A stretch of 64,000 nt of DNA, taken from contig CACNJU010000006.1 in the NCBI GenBank assembly GCA_902620895.1, positions 1 through 64,000 of the forward strand. Reading direction: 5' to 3'. Below, piece after piece: positions 11,621-21,168 of this stretch. Made by a program: the position numbers and the translations under genes. Below the pieces are notes generated by a model. That model worked only from the letters and a program-made list of their open reading frames with translations, ran no database searches and had not been told where the DNA came from. Numbering within the stretch: position 1 is the first letter of the stretch; each line of letters opens with the position of its first letter. Origin of the DNA: an uncultured Prochlorococcus sp. (GTDB lineage: Bacteria; Cyanobacteriota; Cyanobacteriia; PCC-6307; Cyanobiaceae).

Positions 11621-12901
11621 TCATAAAGGAGGCAAAATACCTTGTGGGTCAAAAATATTCTTTAAAGTTTTTAATTCATTCATTCTATCTCCAAATGCTA
11701 ATGTAATTTCTTCATCATGAGAATTCAAATGATTATGCAATTGGGCTAAGTGAATATTTGGATAAAACTTTTTTAGCTTGCTCCACGATTTATAAATCCA
11801 TTCCAAAGCGACTTCTTTTTCTTGAAGATCATTTTTTTTCCATGATGCATATATCCATGGTTTCCATGTGCTTTTTCTATGAACAAAAAAGCTTGAGCCA
11901 TGATTTAACTTTTTAGTTTTGCAACCTAATTGTTGAGAAGCAATGTAACAGGAATTATTAGGTTTATTATCCATTATTTCATCTAAACATTTTATGAAAA
12001 TTGGGATATCATTTTTTAAATCTTCTCCAAGAAGACTAATTACCTCAGAATGGTTATTTGCATTCAGCTCATATAAATTTAATTCCTTAGGGAAGAAATT
12101 TATTTTGTTAAAGTTTTCATAAAATTGTTTTCCTAGAGTAGGGAATTTGTCTAGAAGCATTAGGCATTTTTCTGTTCTTTTATCCTCTAAATTATTTTTG
12201 AGTTCAGCAAAAATATATATGTAAATTTTTTGGGCATAAATCCATTGAAGACTAATATTTTCAGGAAATTCCTCTGATAGTTTTATTATTTCTGTAAGTT
12301 CATTTAGATTTACAAATCCTTCAATAACCTTAATTGAATTAGATTGGATAGTCTTAAGTTCTATTTCAGTAATAATAGAAAAGAAGGGTGCTGCGCCTTT
12401 AATTGCTTCCCAAATCAATTGTTCTTCTGGATTTATTTGATTTTTTTTTAAAGAAATAAATGTGCCATTACCCAAGAAACCTTTTATTGATTCAATATTA
12501 TCAATTGCTAATCCGTAGGTTCTACTAAGTGGGCTTACTCCACCAGTAAGTATATAGCCTGCTCCAGGAAGTTTAGAAAGTCCGATTGGAAAACTTCGAT
12601 TATATTTTTGTAAATGATTTAATAGATCCCCCATTATTACACCACCTCCAATTGTTACTAAATTGGTTTTTCTATCTAGATGAATTTTGCTGTGATTTTT
12701 TCTTAGATCAAGAGTTGTAAAACCATTTTTTGCACAGCTAGAAGTTGTACCTCCACTACACACGCAAAGGTGCTCGAATTTTTCGAAAGAATAGTTATCT
12801 TCATTAAATAAGGATTCATCCACGTCATAAATTAATTTCTTTAAATTTGCATCCTTTGAGTTGATATTTGGAACTTCAAGCAAGTTATTATTATTTTTCA
12901 C
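11621..12901 (-). CDS. FAD-binding oxidoreductase (FAD/FMN-containing dehydrogenase)
   Basis: TIGGGVIMGDLL, GAGYILTGGVSPLSRTYGLAIDNI. Confidence 0.8.
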   Translation of the reverse strand: MKNNNNLLEVPNINSKDANLKKLIYDVDESLFNEDNYSFEKFEHLCVCSGGTTSSCAKNGFTTLDLRKNHSKIHLDRKTNLVTIGGGVIMGDLLNHLQKYNRSFPIGLSKLPGAGYILTGGVSPLSRTYGLAIDNIESIKGFLGNGTFISLKKNQINPEEQLIWEAIKGAAPFFSIITEIELKTIQSNSIKVIEGFVNLNELTEIIKLSEEFPENISLQWIYAQKIYIYIFAELKNNLEDKRTEKCLMLLDKFPTLGKQFYENFNKINFFPKELNLYELNANNHSEVISLLGEDLKNDIPIFIKCLDEIMDNKPNNSCYIASQQLGCKTKKLNHGSSFFVHRKSTWKPWIYASWKKNDLQEKEVALEWIYKSWSKLKKFYPNIHLAQLHNHLNSHDEEITLAFGDRMNELKTLKNIFDPQGILPPL

Positions 12902-12942
12902 TACATGATATTGTTCTTTACTATTATGGTATAAGTAATAAT

Positions 12943-14079
12943 TTGAATTTGGATAATTTAGATTTGAAGTTAAATAATCAAGTCGCGATACTTATCTGTG
13001 GACATGGGAGTAGAAATAAACTAGCCATTACTGAATTTCAAGAATTAACTAATTTCATCCAAAAAAGATATCCAAACTTTTTAGTTGAGTATGGTTTCTT
13101 GGAATTTGCTAAACCTTCGATTGTTGATGCTTTAGACAAGTTAAAAGATCTTTCTATAAAAAAAGTAATTGCCATACCTGCAATGCTTTTCGCTGCTGGT
13201 CATGTAAAAAATGATATACCTAGCCTGCTCATGAATTATTCAAGTAACACAGGAATTGAAATAATTTATGGAAGAGAATTAGGTATTAATAATTTAATGA
13301 TTAGTGCAGCTTGTGAAAGAGTAAAAGATGTATTTAAACAAAATAATAATCTCAAACCTGAGGAATCATTATTAGTTGTTGTCGGTAGAGGCTCTTCTGA
13401 CCCAGATGCGAATTCCAATGTTTCAAAAATTACGAGAATGATCGTAGAGGGTATTGGATTAGGGTGGGGGGAAACAGTTTTTTCTGGAGTAACTTTCCCC
13501 CTTGTTGAACCTGGCTTGAAAAATGTTGTGAGACTTGGTTTTAAAAATATAATTGTTTTCCCTTATTTCCTTTTCTCAGGTGTCCTTGTTACAAGAATAA
13601 AAAGGCAAAGTGATTTAGTCGCGATTAATAATCCAAATATTTCATTTATACATGCAAAATATCTTTCGTCGCAGTCTTATGTGGTCGACACTTTTGTAGA
13701 AAGGATTGAAGAGATTCTTAATAACGAAGGTAATAATTTTATGAATTGCTCAACTTGTAAATATAGATCAAATTTATTTGGCTTTGAAAAAGAAGTTGGA
13801 ATGGTCCAAGAAAGTCATCATGACCATGTAGAGGGCTTGGGTATCAGCTGTGATTTATGTGATCCTGAATGTAATGGTGCTTGTGAAATACAAAATCAAA
13901 TACCAACTCATAATCATGAAAAATCAGACACAGGAGGAGGTGATTACTTAGAACATGAACATATAGAGGCTCATCAACATGAACATAAACACCATCACCA
14001 TCACCATCACCATAGTATTTATCCAAATTTAAAACATCCTTTAGGACCTGTTACGCTTCGCTTGCCTAATAAAGACTAA
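12943..14079 (+). CDS. cbiX: sirohydrochlorin chelatase CbiX-like with Cys/His-rich C-terminus
   Basis: ILICGHGSRNKLAITEFQEL; GRGSSDPDANSNV; C-terminal HEHKHHHHHHHHS. Start set at TTG 12943 rather than track start 12868, which overlaps the divergent gene. Confidence 0.8.
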   Translation: MNLDNLDLKLNNQVAILICGHGSRNKLAITEFQELTNFIQKRYPNFLVEYGFLEFAKPSIVDALDKLKDLSIKKVIAIPAMLFAAGHVKNDIPSLLMNYSSNTGIEIIYGRELGINNLMISAACERVKDVFKQNNNLKPEESLLVVVGRGSSDPDANSNVSKITRMIVEGIGLGWGETVFSGVTFPLVEPGLKNVVRLGFKNIIVFPYFLFSGVLVTRIKRQSDLVAINNPNISFIHAKYLSSQSYVVDTFVERIEEILNNEGNNFMNCSTCKYRSNLFGFEKEVGMVQESHHDHVEGLGISCDLCDPECNGACEIQNQIPTHNHEKSDTGGGDYLEHEHIEAHQHEHKHHHHHHHHSIYPNLKHPLGPVTLRLPNKD

Positions 14080-14197
14080 ATCTTAAGAAAATCCGTTGAA
14101 ATCAATGAATCACCTGTCTCTTTCTCGACCTAGTCTTAATAGACTCAGTATATATAAGTATTCTTAATGTAAAATCGTGAAAGTATTTTGACCTAGG

Positions 14198-14239
14198 TTT
14201 TCCACAATTTGCAGGTTGTTTTCCACGTCCAAATCCACA
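14198..14239. promoter_or_regulatory. three DnaA-box-like nonamers (TTTTCCACA, TTTTCCACG, AAATCCACA)
   Basis: Direct reading of 14198-14206, 14219-14227 and 14231-14239. Confidence 0.4.
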
Positions 14240-14280
14240 CTGGATTAGAAATGGCAGTATTTTTCAAAAAAAACAGGACT

Positions 14281-14303
14281 TCAACATTATTGTTGACTTT
14301 TTT
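14281..14303 (+). terminator. short hairpin TCAACA-TTAT-TGTTGA followed by T-tract
   Basis: Perfect 6-bp inverted repeat then CTTTTTTTT; weak AT-rich stem. Confidence 0.35.
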
Positions 14304-14457
14304 TTAAGATTTATTCAATTTCCTTATTTGAAAAAGAAGTTTTTTAAAAACCTACATATAACATGAGTCTTATTTGATAATTTGAAAAGTCTACCAGAAA
14401 ATTTTTCTTGATATTTTTAGAGAAAAATATCATTATTGTTGATGTAGAAAAAATTTT

Positions 14458-14715
14458 ATGGATCAAATCAACCAAACAAATTTAATTGGTAAGAAACTCG
14501 TAGAGTGCTCTTCTAATAAAGTCTCATTAGAAACAGAGCTTTCAGAAACTCTTTATAACACTATGAAAGATTTCGTATTAAGTAATCCGACTTGGGATCA
14601 ATATAAGCTTATAAATTCAGCATTAGCTACTTTTCTCGTTCAAAACGGTTGTACAGATAATTCTGTCTCAGAAATTTATTTAAATCAATTATTTACACCC
14701 TCTAAGTCTTTTTAA
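14458..14715 (+). CDS. conserved hypothetical small protein, 85 aa
   Basis: Intact ORF, convergent with 14702. Confidence 0.65.
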   Translation: MDQINQTNLIGKKLVECSSNKVSLETELSETLYNTMKDFVLSNPTWDQYKLINSALATFLVQNGCTDNSVSEIYLNQLFTPSKSF

Positions 14716-16342
14716 TATTTAAACAGGCTCTTCTACTCAAGGCCATCATTGTAAGTGTGGGGCTTTGCCAAGATGATGTGGGCCAGCATGCTCCATCTAG
14801 TACCAGTACATTCTTACATCTCCACAATCTGTTAAATTTATCAACTACGCTATTTTCTTCATTTAACCCCATTGGTGCTCCCCCTACCTCATGAATATAA
14901 TATCCAGGAGGAGGAGGACTATCTGAAAGTGCTATCAAATTTTTTGTAAATAAACTCCCTAATGGAATATTCATTAGTTCATCAAAATTTTTTATTTTCC
15001 CATTTGCAGCTTTGACTGATTTTTGTATTGTTTTTTCCATATGTTTTGCCATATTTAACTCATTCTCGCTCCATTCGAATTCAATGTAGGGAATTGGTAT
15101 TCCCCATTCATCTGTTTTTCTTGAGAGAGAAACTGAGTTTTTCTCTCTAGGAAGGACTTCACCATGGGCGATAAGAAAGCCAATGGATTTGTTTGCGTCT
15201 TTTTGTAAAAATTTAGGTATCCCTAATCTATCAATTGCCCCCCAGATTCCATAACCTCTATGGAAATTTATGTCGTCAATTTCTGGTAAATTTGAACCAA
15301 AAGGAATAAAGAAGCTGCCTGCTCCAGAAAGATCGGGAGGATTATCTAGTGAATTATCCGAGTTTTTTGCTTTTGGGACTGAAAAAAATCTACAGATAGA
15401 TATGTGATCCATTAGGTATTTACCTAATTTCCCTGAATTATCTTTAAACCCTGAGGAATTTGATTTGTATTCTGAGTTCAGTAGTATTCTCAGTGTTGAA
15501 ATTGTTGATGCGCAAAGAAGAATCAAATCACAATCCAATATTTCTTTGTGTCCATTTTCTTGGTTTACAATCGTAAGTTTTGAGGCAAGCTCTGTTATCT
15601 TGTTAATCTCAAAAGACTCCACTAGGTAATTAGAGATTATTTGTACATTTCCAGTATCTAAAGATTTTTTTAAAGAGCTTCCTACGCTCGAGGACTTGGG
15701 CCAATTTTTTTCTTTTACAGATGAATTACGGTCAAATCCTCTTGATTGGATAAATGGATAGTTTAATGTTGATTTAACTTTGTTGCCAAAAACATTTTCG
15801 TTTTCTGTAAGAGGAATTTCACCAATATAATTACCATTTGGGACCTCCTTGATATCATCTTTTCGTCCATAAATTCCGCAGAAATTTTCAATAAAATCGT
15901 AGTGCGGGGAAATTTCTTCGTATGAAATAGGCCAGTTTGGCCCGAATCCGTCTTTTTTAGCCGGATGAAAGTCTTCTGAGGAAAGTCTTAATGTTATGCC
16001 TCCCCAAGTTAATGATCTCCCCCCATATTGTTTACCTTGTGTCCAAAGAAATGGCTTTTTTTTTGGGAAGTCATAAGGATGTTTCAATTCATTTGAATAT
16101 AAGTCAGGATTATTTTTCCAATAACCAGGATGTTGGCACTGATTAGCATGTTTTTTTGTTATGACTCCTGATAATCTTTTTAATGTACTTTTTGGCTCAT
16201 GATTACTAGCTTCATCCCTTTTAACTTGAGGCCCTGCTTCTATTACTAAAACTTTGATCCCTTGTTCTGCTAATGTAAGTGCTGCTATTCCTCCTGTTGC
16301 TCCAGAACCAACAACAATTGCATCATAAGGACTTATATCCAA
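14702..16342 (-). CDS. GMC-family oxidoreductase
   Basis: DAIVVGSGATGGIAALTLAEQGIKVLVIEAG FAD motif; GGRSLTWGG; C-terminal GAPMGLN...DGACWPTSSWQSPTLTMMAL. Confidence 0.92.
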   Translation of the reverse strand: MDISPYDAIVVGSGATGGIAALTLAEQGIKVLVIEAGPQVKRDEASNHEPKSTLKRLSGVITKKHANQCQHPGYWKNNPDLYSNELKHPYDFPKKKPFLWTQGKQYGGRSLTWGGITLRLSSEDFHPAKKDGFGPNWPISYEEISPHYDFIENFCGIYGRKDDIKEVPNGNYIGEIPLTENENVFGNKVKSTLNYPFIQSRGFDRNSSVKEKNWPKSSSVGSSLKKSLDTGNVQIISNYLVESFEINKITELASKLTIVNQENGHKEILDCDLILLCASTISTLRILLNSEYKSNSSGFKDNSGKLGKYLMDHISICRFFSVPKAKNSDNSLDNPPDLSGAGSFFIPFGSNLPEIDDINFHRGYGIWGAIDRLGIPKFLQKDANKSIGFLIAHGEVLPREKNSVSLSRKTDEWGIPIPYIEFEWSENELNMAKHMEKTIQKSVKAANGKIKNFDELMNIPLGSLFTKNLIALSDSPPPPGYYIHEVGGAPMGLNEENSVVDKFNRLWRCKNVLVLDGACWPTSSWQSPTLTMMALSRRACLNIKKT

Positions 16343-16449
16343 AACCTATTTCGTGATTTGCTATTTCAATAAATATAGCATTCAGTAAATAATTAATTTT
16401 TAGATTTCAGCTTAAGAAGTTAGAATTTATTGAAATACTATTCAAATAA

Positions 16450-16923
16450 ATGAGATTTATAATTTTAACTTTTTTAATAGTTGTTTTAACCCTCCCTTCT
16501 AGAAGCTTCGCTGCGTTGGATTATGGTAAACAATCTTTAGTAGGGGTTGATTTTTCTGGATCTGATTTAAAAGGAGCAACTTTCTATTTGACTGATTTAC
16601 AAGACGCAAATTTGTCAGGTTGTGAGCTCCAAAATGCGACTCTCTATGGAGCAAAATTGAAAGATACTAATTTAAGTAACTCAAACTTAAGAGAAGTAAC
16701 TTTAGACTCGGCTGTTTTAGATGGAACAGATTTATCAAATACTAACTTGGAGGATTCTTTTGCTTATAGTACCCAGTTTGAAAATGTAAAGATACAAGGC
16801 GCAGACTTCACAAATGTTTTTTTGCCAAAAGATATTATTAGGAAATTTTGTGAAAGTGCTACTGGAACTAATCCAATTACAAATAGAGAAACCAGAGAAA
16901 CTTTAGAGTGCGATTACATTTAA
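16450..16923 (+). CDS. secreted pentapeptide-repeat protein
   Basis: Signal peptide; A(D/N)LSGCELQNATLYGAKLKDTNLSNSNL repeats. Confidence 0.9.
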   Translation: MRFIILTFLIVVLTLPSRSFAALDYGKQSLVGVDFSGSDLKGATFYLTDLQDANLSGCELQNATLYGAKLKDTNLSNSNLREVTLDSAVLDGTDLSNTNLEDSFAYSTQFENVKIQGADFTNVFLPKDIIRKFCESATGTNPITNRETRETLECDYI

Positions 16924-16925
16924 AT

Positions 16926-17318
16926 TTATGCACATACAAGTTCTTTTTTAATCTTTCTTTGTTTATAAAGTGATCTTCCAACAGGCCAACCTAAAGTAGA
17001 TAAATGTTTCATTAAAGAACCTGAGTATTTGAAATAAAAATTGTCTGAATATTTGATGCCAAGTTCATTTAGAGTGGTTATTAATAAACATAGATCTTTC
17101 TTTTTGCCTTTTTTCATATCCAATAATATCAATGCTTCACTTGATAATTTTTTTTCTAGTACCCTATCATTTTCAGCAAAACCAACTTTAAGTGAATTAA
17201 ATGCATCAGAATAAAGAGTATAAATTATTCCATCTTTTGATTTATCTACAGAAGTATCTACATTAAATTTTGATGATATTAATGTTTTGTATCCTTTAAT
17301 GATTTTTCTGTTATTCAT
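16926..17318 (-). CDS. hypothetical protein, 130 aa, partner of RHH-like gene
   Basis: Intact ORF 2 nt downstream of 17321-17818. Confidence 0.7.
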   Translation of the reverse strand: MNNRKIIKGYKTLISSKFNVDTSVDKSKDGIIYTLYSDAFNSLKVGFAENDRVLEKKLSSEALILLDMKKGKKKDLCLLITTLNELGIKYSDNFYFKYSGSLMKHLSTLGWPVGRSLYKQRKIKKELVCA

Positions 17319-17320
17319 AA

Positions 17321-17818
17321 TTATTTGATTTCATCCTGAGCAAATTCGTATTTCTCCAATAGATTGTTTACTTCTGCTAGTGCAATCCTCTTTTGACAGG
17401 CCGAGTCATATCTATTTACTGCTATTGAAGGTATTGAACCTTTGCTTTTCATTTCCCTTATACCAGTTTCTAAACATTGAAAAGCAACACTTGATAGATC
17501 TCTTCCTTCTGCTGCGGCCCAAACTTTCAAAAGATAAGTAAGATTTGATGGTACTGAGATCTGTACTTTGTTTGAATTTGAAGTATTTAATGCAATATCA
17601 TCGAGACTAATTTCTTTAGAGGAAATAGTTTCTTTAACCTTTTTCTTCAAAAATTTTACTTGGCTTATAGCGTCCTCTCTATTCTTTATTTTTTGTTCTA
17701 TTTCAAATAACTCTTCTTCAGAATTAATTAAAGCTTCTAATGCCCATTTAGCATCATCTTTCGCAATTGCGGTTCTATCAAGCCATTCATCTCTTATTTT
17801 TGACCAATTACTAGGCAT
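17321..17818 (-). CDS. ribbon-helix-helix-like protein with N-terminal coiled coil
   Basis: KVQISVPSNLTYLLKVWAAAEGRDLSSVAFQCLETGIREM fits a beta-helix-helix RHH pattern. Confidence 0.55.
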   Translation of the reverse strand: MPSNWSKIRDEWLDRTAIAKDDAKWALEALINSEEELFEIEQKIKNREDAISQVKFLKKKVKETISSKEISLDDIALNTSNSNKVQISVPSNLTYLLKVWAAAEGRDLSSVAFQCLETGIREMKSKGSIPSIAVNRYDSACQKRIALAEVNNLLEKYEFAQDEIK

Positions 17819-17850
17819 AAGCTTTATAAGATAATTCTATGATATATAAA

Positions 17851-17897
17851 TCTAAATAGATTGTCTACAAATTCTATTTAGATTTTAAATAGATTGT
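17851..17897. promoter_or_regulatory. candidate RHH operator: three TNTA(A/T)(A/T)TAGA sites in alternating orientation
   Basis: TCTAAATAGA 17851-17860, TCTATTTAGA 17873-17882, TTTAAATAGA 17884-17893; centres 22 and 11 bp apart; TAAATAGATTGT at 17853 and 17886. Confidence 0.5.
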
Positions 17898-18080
17898 TTA
17901 AAATTTTTTATTTTTAATAATTCCTCGTCTTAGGAATAATCTTTTACAATAATTGAAACTGCAGAATCCATCCAATGTGATCTTAAAGGTATTTTTTCGT
18001 CAATTGAAAACTATATATTTGATAATTCAATCTTTTTAAAATTTAGTTATTTGTTTATTTAATTAAAAACTTATGAGCTT

Positions 18081-18470
18081 TTAATCTCTTTCAATAAGTT
18101 CAATTTTATAACCATCAGGATCCTCAACAAAAGCTAAGACAGTAGTACTGTTTTTCATTGTTTTAGGTTTGGTTGTTATTTTACAACCATTTTTTTCTAA
18201 TCCTTGGCAAATTAGATGAATATCTTTTACTCCAATAGCTATATGACCATATTTATCTCCAAGCTCATAGTCTTCAGACTTTTTGTCCCAGTTATAAGTT
18301 AATTCAATTACTGAGTTTTCTTTTTCTGAGCCATAACCAACAAATGCCAAAGTGAATTTTCCATGAGGGTAATCCTTTTTTCTCAATAAATTCATCCCTA
18401 ATCTATTGACGTAGAAATCAATGGATTTATCTAAATCTCCAACCCTCAACATTGTATGTAGGATGCGCAT
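18081..18470 (-). CDS. gloA: lactoylglutathione lyase (glyoxalase I)
   Basis: [47 protein letters not shown]. Confidence 0.95.
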   Translation of the reverse strand: MRILHTMLRVGDLDKSIDFYVNRLGMNLLRKKDYPHGKFTLAFVGYGSEKENSVIELTYNWDKKSEDYELGDKYGHIAIGVKDIHLICQGLEKNGCKITTKPKTMKNSTTVLAFVEDPDGYKIELIERD

Positions 18471-18603
18471 TTTGAATTATGAACCTGAATCAATTATCTA
18501 ATATTTAATAACCATCTGCCAAAGTTGACTTTTTTGAAAGTAAGTCTTTTTATTAAGTTCAAAAAATTAGGTTAAGATATGAATACGAAACTTCAATATT
18601 ATA

Positions 18604-19038
18604 TTGAATCAGATATTCCAAAGACTCTCATCAGTATTTTTGTATACTTTGCCATTAAAGGCATCAATACCTTTTGGATATTATTTGTTCATTAAATATT
18701 CATTTTTAAAAATACTACTATTACTAACTTTTCCGATAGCAATAATTGAAAAATCTTTGCCTTTAGGTAGTTTTTTATTATTTATAATTTTGTTTGCTGG
18801 ATTAGTAAGAAATCCAAATGTTCCCTATTTCGTTAGATATAACGCATGCCAAGCTTTATTAATTGATATTGCTTTAATAATAATTTCATATATCGTGAGA
18901 ATATTTCCCATAGTTGAATTAGGCTCAATAATTTTTATATTTACACTATGTATTTTTATTTATTCGATTTCTCAATGTATTTATGGAGTTGAACCTGAAA
19001 TTCCCTTAATTAGTAAATCTGTAAGAATGCAAATTTAA
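18604..19038 (+). CDS. Tic20/Ycf60-like membrane protein
   Basis: FVRYNACQALLIDI, four-TM profile. Confidence 0.7.
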   Translation: MNQIFQRLSSVFLYTLPLKASIPFGYYLFIKYSFLKILLLLTFPIAIIEKSLPLGSFLLFIILFAGLVRNPNVPYFVRYNACQALLIDIALIIISYIVRIFPIVELGSIIFIFTLCIFIYSISQCIYGVEPEIPLISKSVRMQI

Positions 19039-19065
19039 AAAGATTTATAGATTTACTTACTTTCT

Positions 19066-19395
19066 TCAGCACTCATTCAGAATAGATTCCCATCTTTGTT
19101 GACTTGCCTTTATTGCTTGCATTGGTGGATTAGCTCCCTCTATTTCAAAGGCTTTGATTAATGATTTATTAGCTAATAGACCTAATCTTGCTGCCTCTCT
19201 TTGCCTAGAGCATACTTTTTTTCTTGATCCCTCCTTTAGACTATTTTCGAGTTCTTTAAGAATCTTGCTAGCTTCATTCGATTTAGAATAAAAATCATTC
19301 ATGTACACATCAAGCGCCGTATCAGCAAGGTTTCTTACTGGAGAGATTATTATGACTAAGCACACTATAAAACTTGTAAATACAAATATTTTCAT
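19066..19395 (-). CDS. hypothetical secreted protein, 109 aa
   Basis: N-terminal signal-like segment. Confidence 0.6.
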   Translation of the reverse strand: MKIFVFTSFIVCLVIIISPVRNLADTALDVYMNDFYSKSNEASKILKELENSLKEGSRKKVCSRQREAARLGLLANKSLIKAFEIEGANPPMQAIKASQQRWESILNEC

Positions 19396-19402
19396 AAGAA
19401 TC

Positions 19403-19987
19403 TTAAGTTAATTTCTTGCCCGATCTCTTTAATACTAAATAAAAGGTTAGAACGCTAATTGATCCAGATGGGCCTATTAACACATGCCAAAATTGATCGC
19501 CACTAATTGATAGCCTTGTTCCAAAGAAAGTCGTAAAAAAAATACCAAATATTGGGTAAAGGATAAAAAGCCAATCTTTAAAAACTCTTTGCCAATTAAT
19601 AATTAGATGGATACTTATTATTACTTGAAAAAGAAGAGCAATAGATTTATCAAATAAAAAATATGAGATTATTGAACATAAAGAAATACAAAAATTAGTT
19701 GTTTGAATAAATTTATTTTTTATAACTGATATCGATAAACATGTTAGACCTAAAGATAGGAAAGAATAAAATATCCAATTAAATAAAGAGGAATGATCTA
19801 CATAAATCCAAGATGTTTGGGTATGATCTATCATTTCAGAAATCGATGCCAATCCTAAAAAAATAAATCCGAAAGGTATCAATTTGTTCTTGCTTATATG
19901 TTTGTATTTATTGATCGATCTAATACCTAATAATATTGGGATGATTGCCGCTTGAAGGTGGGCAAATAATAAAATTGAAAAAAACAA
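19403..19987 (-). CDS. hypothetical multi-pass membrane protein
   Basis: Hydrophobic 194-aa ORF. Confidence 0.6.
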   Translation of the reverse strand: MFFSILLFAHLQAAIIPILLGIRSINKYKHISKNKLIPFGFIFLGLASISEMIDHTQTSWIYVDHSSLFNWIFYSFLSLGLTCLSISVIKNKFIQTTNFCISLCSIISYFLFDKSIALLFQVIISIHLIINWQRVFKDWLFILYPIFGIFFTTFFGTRLSISGDQFWHVLIGPSGSISVLTFYLVLKRSGKKLT

Positions 19988-20040
19988 AATAAATTCTCAA
20001 ACTTAATTCATCCTAATTAAAATTAAAGAAGAGTTTCGGG

Positions 20041-20241
20041 TCACCTGAGTAGAGAAATGTACCATTGCCCGATTACTATAATCAATATTGTAAGAACAAA
20101 AGGGAAAGCAGGATATCGTGTTTGAAAATTAGCTGGTGGCCAAGGAGACCAAGATATTAATCTTCCTTGCGGTTCATTTGAAATAACTTTTTTTTTCGAT
20201 TTTTTGGATATTAAATTATCTGTGGCAAATCCTTTACTCAT
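20041..20241 (-). CDS. small membrane protein, 66 aa
   Basis: Intact ORF with C-terminal TM. Confidence 0.6.
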   Translation of the reverse strand: MSKGFATDNLISKKSKKKVISNEPQGRLISWSPWPPANFQTRYPAFPFVLTILIIVIGQWYISLLR

Positions 20242-20267
20242 AATCTAAATAAATTTATCCTAACAAA

Positions 20268-20286
20268 AACGTTTCAGAAAAGCGTT
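20268..20286 (-). terminator. hairpin beyond partial tRNA-Ser copy (AACGCTTT-TCTG-AAACGTT, then TTTTTG, on minus)
   Basis: Inverted repeat with U-tract on minus strand, one bulge. Confidence 0.45.
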
Positions 20287-20313
20287 CTTGTCATTTGGTT
20301 ATCTTTATTTGAA

Positions 20314-20372
20314 CGGAGGGGGTGGGATTCGAACCCACGGTACCCTTGCAGATACGCTAGTTTTCAAGACTA
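20314..20372 (-). repeat. partial tRNA-Ser(UGA) 3'-half duplication (att-like)
   Basis: 59 bp identical to 21331-21389 except 2 mismatches; identity ends just past the anticodon loop. Confidence 0.9.
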
Positions 20373-20420
20373 TAAGATATTAAGTGATAGCAGTTGATTA
20401 GATAGCATCTAAGGAACAAA

Positions 20421-20445
20421 TATGACCGAAATATACCCGTTTTTT
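20421..20445 (+). repeat. left copy of TATGACCGAAATATnnCCGTTTTT
   Basis: TATGACCGAAATATACCCGTTTTTT; matches 21197-21220 with 2 mismatches. Confidence 0.7.
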
Positions 20446-20506
20446 GAAGAGATTAATTTAATAAATATCAACAGGATTTTGCAAGTAGTTAGCGTTTCAT
20501 TTAATT

Positions 20507-21103
20507 TTAGATGTTATCTGTTGAAGACTCGTTATATTCAGACACACATTCATTTATATTTAAAAACTCATAATTCAAAGATATGTATCCCTCTTCACTA
20601 CTAGTTGCGATTGCGTTAACTGATATGTTTTTAATATTATTTTGAGGAAGATTAGAGCCAATTTCTTTATTCCAAAAAGCTGTAAGGTATCTTTCTTCTT
20701 TTAATAATCCCATCATCCAATATTTAGCATCATTCCAAATACTGTCTCTTTTAACAAAATCATATTTTTCATTGTCACCATATTTTTTTGTTAATGCTTT
20801 TTCAAAAAATTCATATTCGCTTTTGAGTTGATCTCCAAAGGAATTTGAATACATAATATCTGAATGGCTCAATATCCTACAAAGTCCTGACTTTGGGGTT
20901 ATTAATAAATCATATTTAGTTAATTTAGAGTTGCCTTTTGGAAGCTCTTCTGTCGTATACCAATAATTCCCATCATCTTTGAGAGAAACACCCTTATTAG
21001 ATATATCTTTCTTTGTCTCACCCATATTTAAACCAAATTGGCTTGATAATAGATATTGAGGAAAAATAAAAATAGAAATTATTATTGTTAGAAAAAACTT
21101 CAA
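20507..21103 (-). CDS. secreted hypothetical protein, cargo of tRNA-Ser element
   Basis: N-terminal signal peptide MKFFLTIIISIFIFPQYLLSS; FGLNMGETKKDI. Confidence 0.65.
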   Translation of the reverse strand: MKFFLTIIISIFIFPQYLLSSQFGLNMGETKKDISNKGVSLKDDGNYWYTTEELPKGNSKLTKYDLLITPKSGLCRILSHSDIMYSNSFGDQLKSEYEFFEKALTKKYGDNEKYDFVKRDSIWNDAKYWMMGLLKEERYLTAFWNKEIGSNLPQNNIKNISVNAIATSSEEGYISLNYEFLNINECVSEYNESSTDNI

Positions 21104-21168
21104 TTTAAAAAGAGCTAATTGCCCTTTATTGTAGATCGATTGTCAAAAATTTAAATACTCTATTCTGA

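Noticed and set aside
10509-11720. Plus- and minus-strand ORFs inside the SulP and FAD-oxidoreductase region
   Set aside because: All lie within strongly supported minus-strand CDSs; no independent start signals
13985-14020. CATCAC run as a CRISPR or microsatellite
   Set aside because: It is the in-frame His tail of the CbiX-like protein; no spacer structure
20422-20604. 60-aa plus-strand ORF inside tRNA-Ser element
   Set aside because: Begins within the TGACCG repeat and overlaps the better minus-strand CDS
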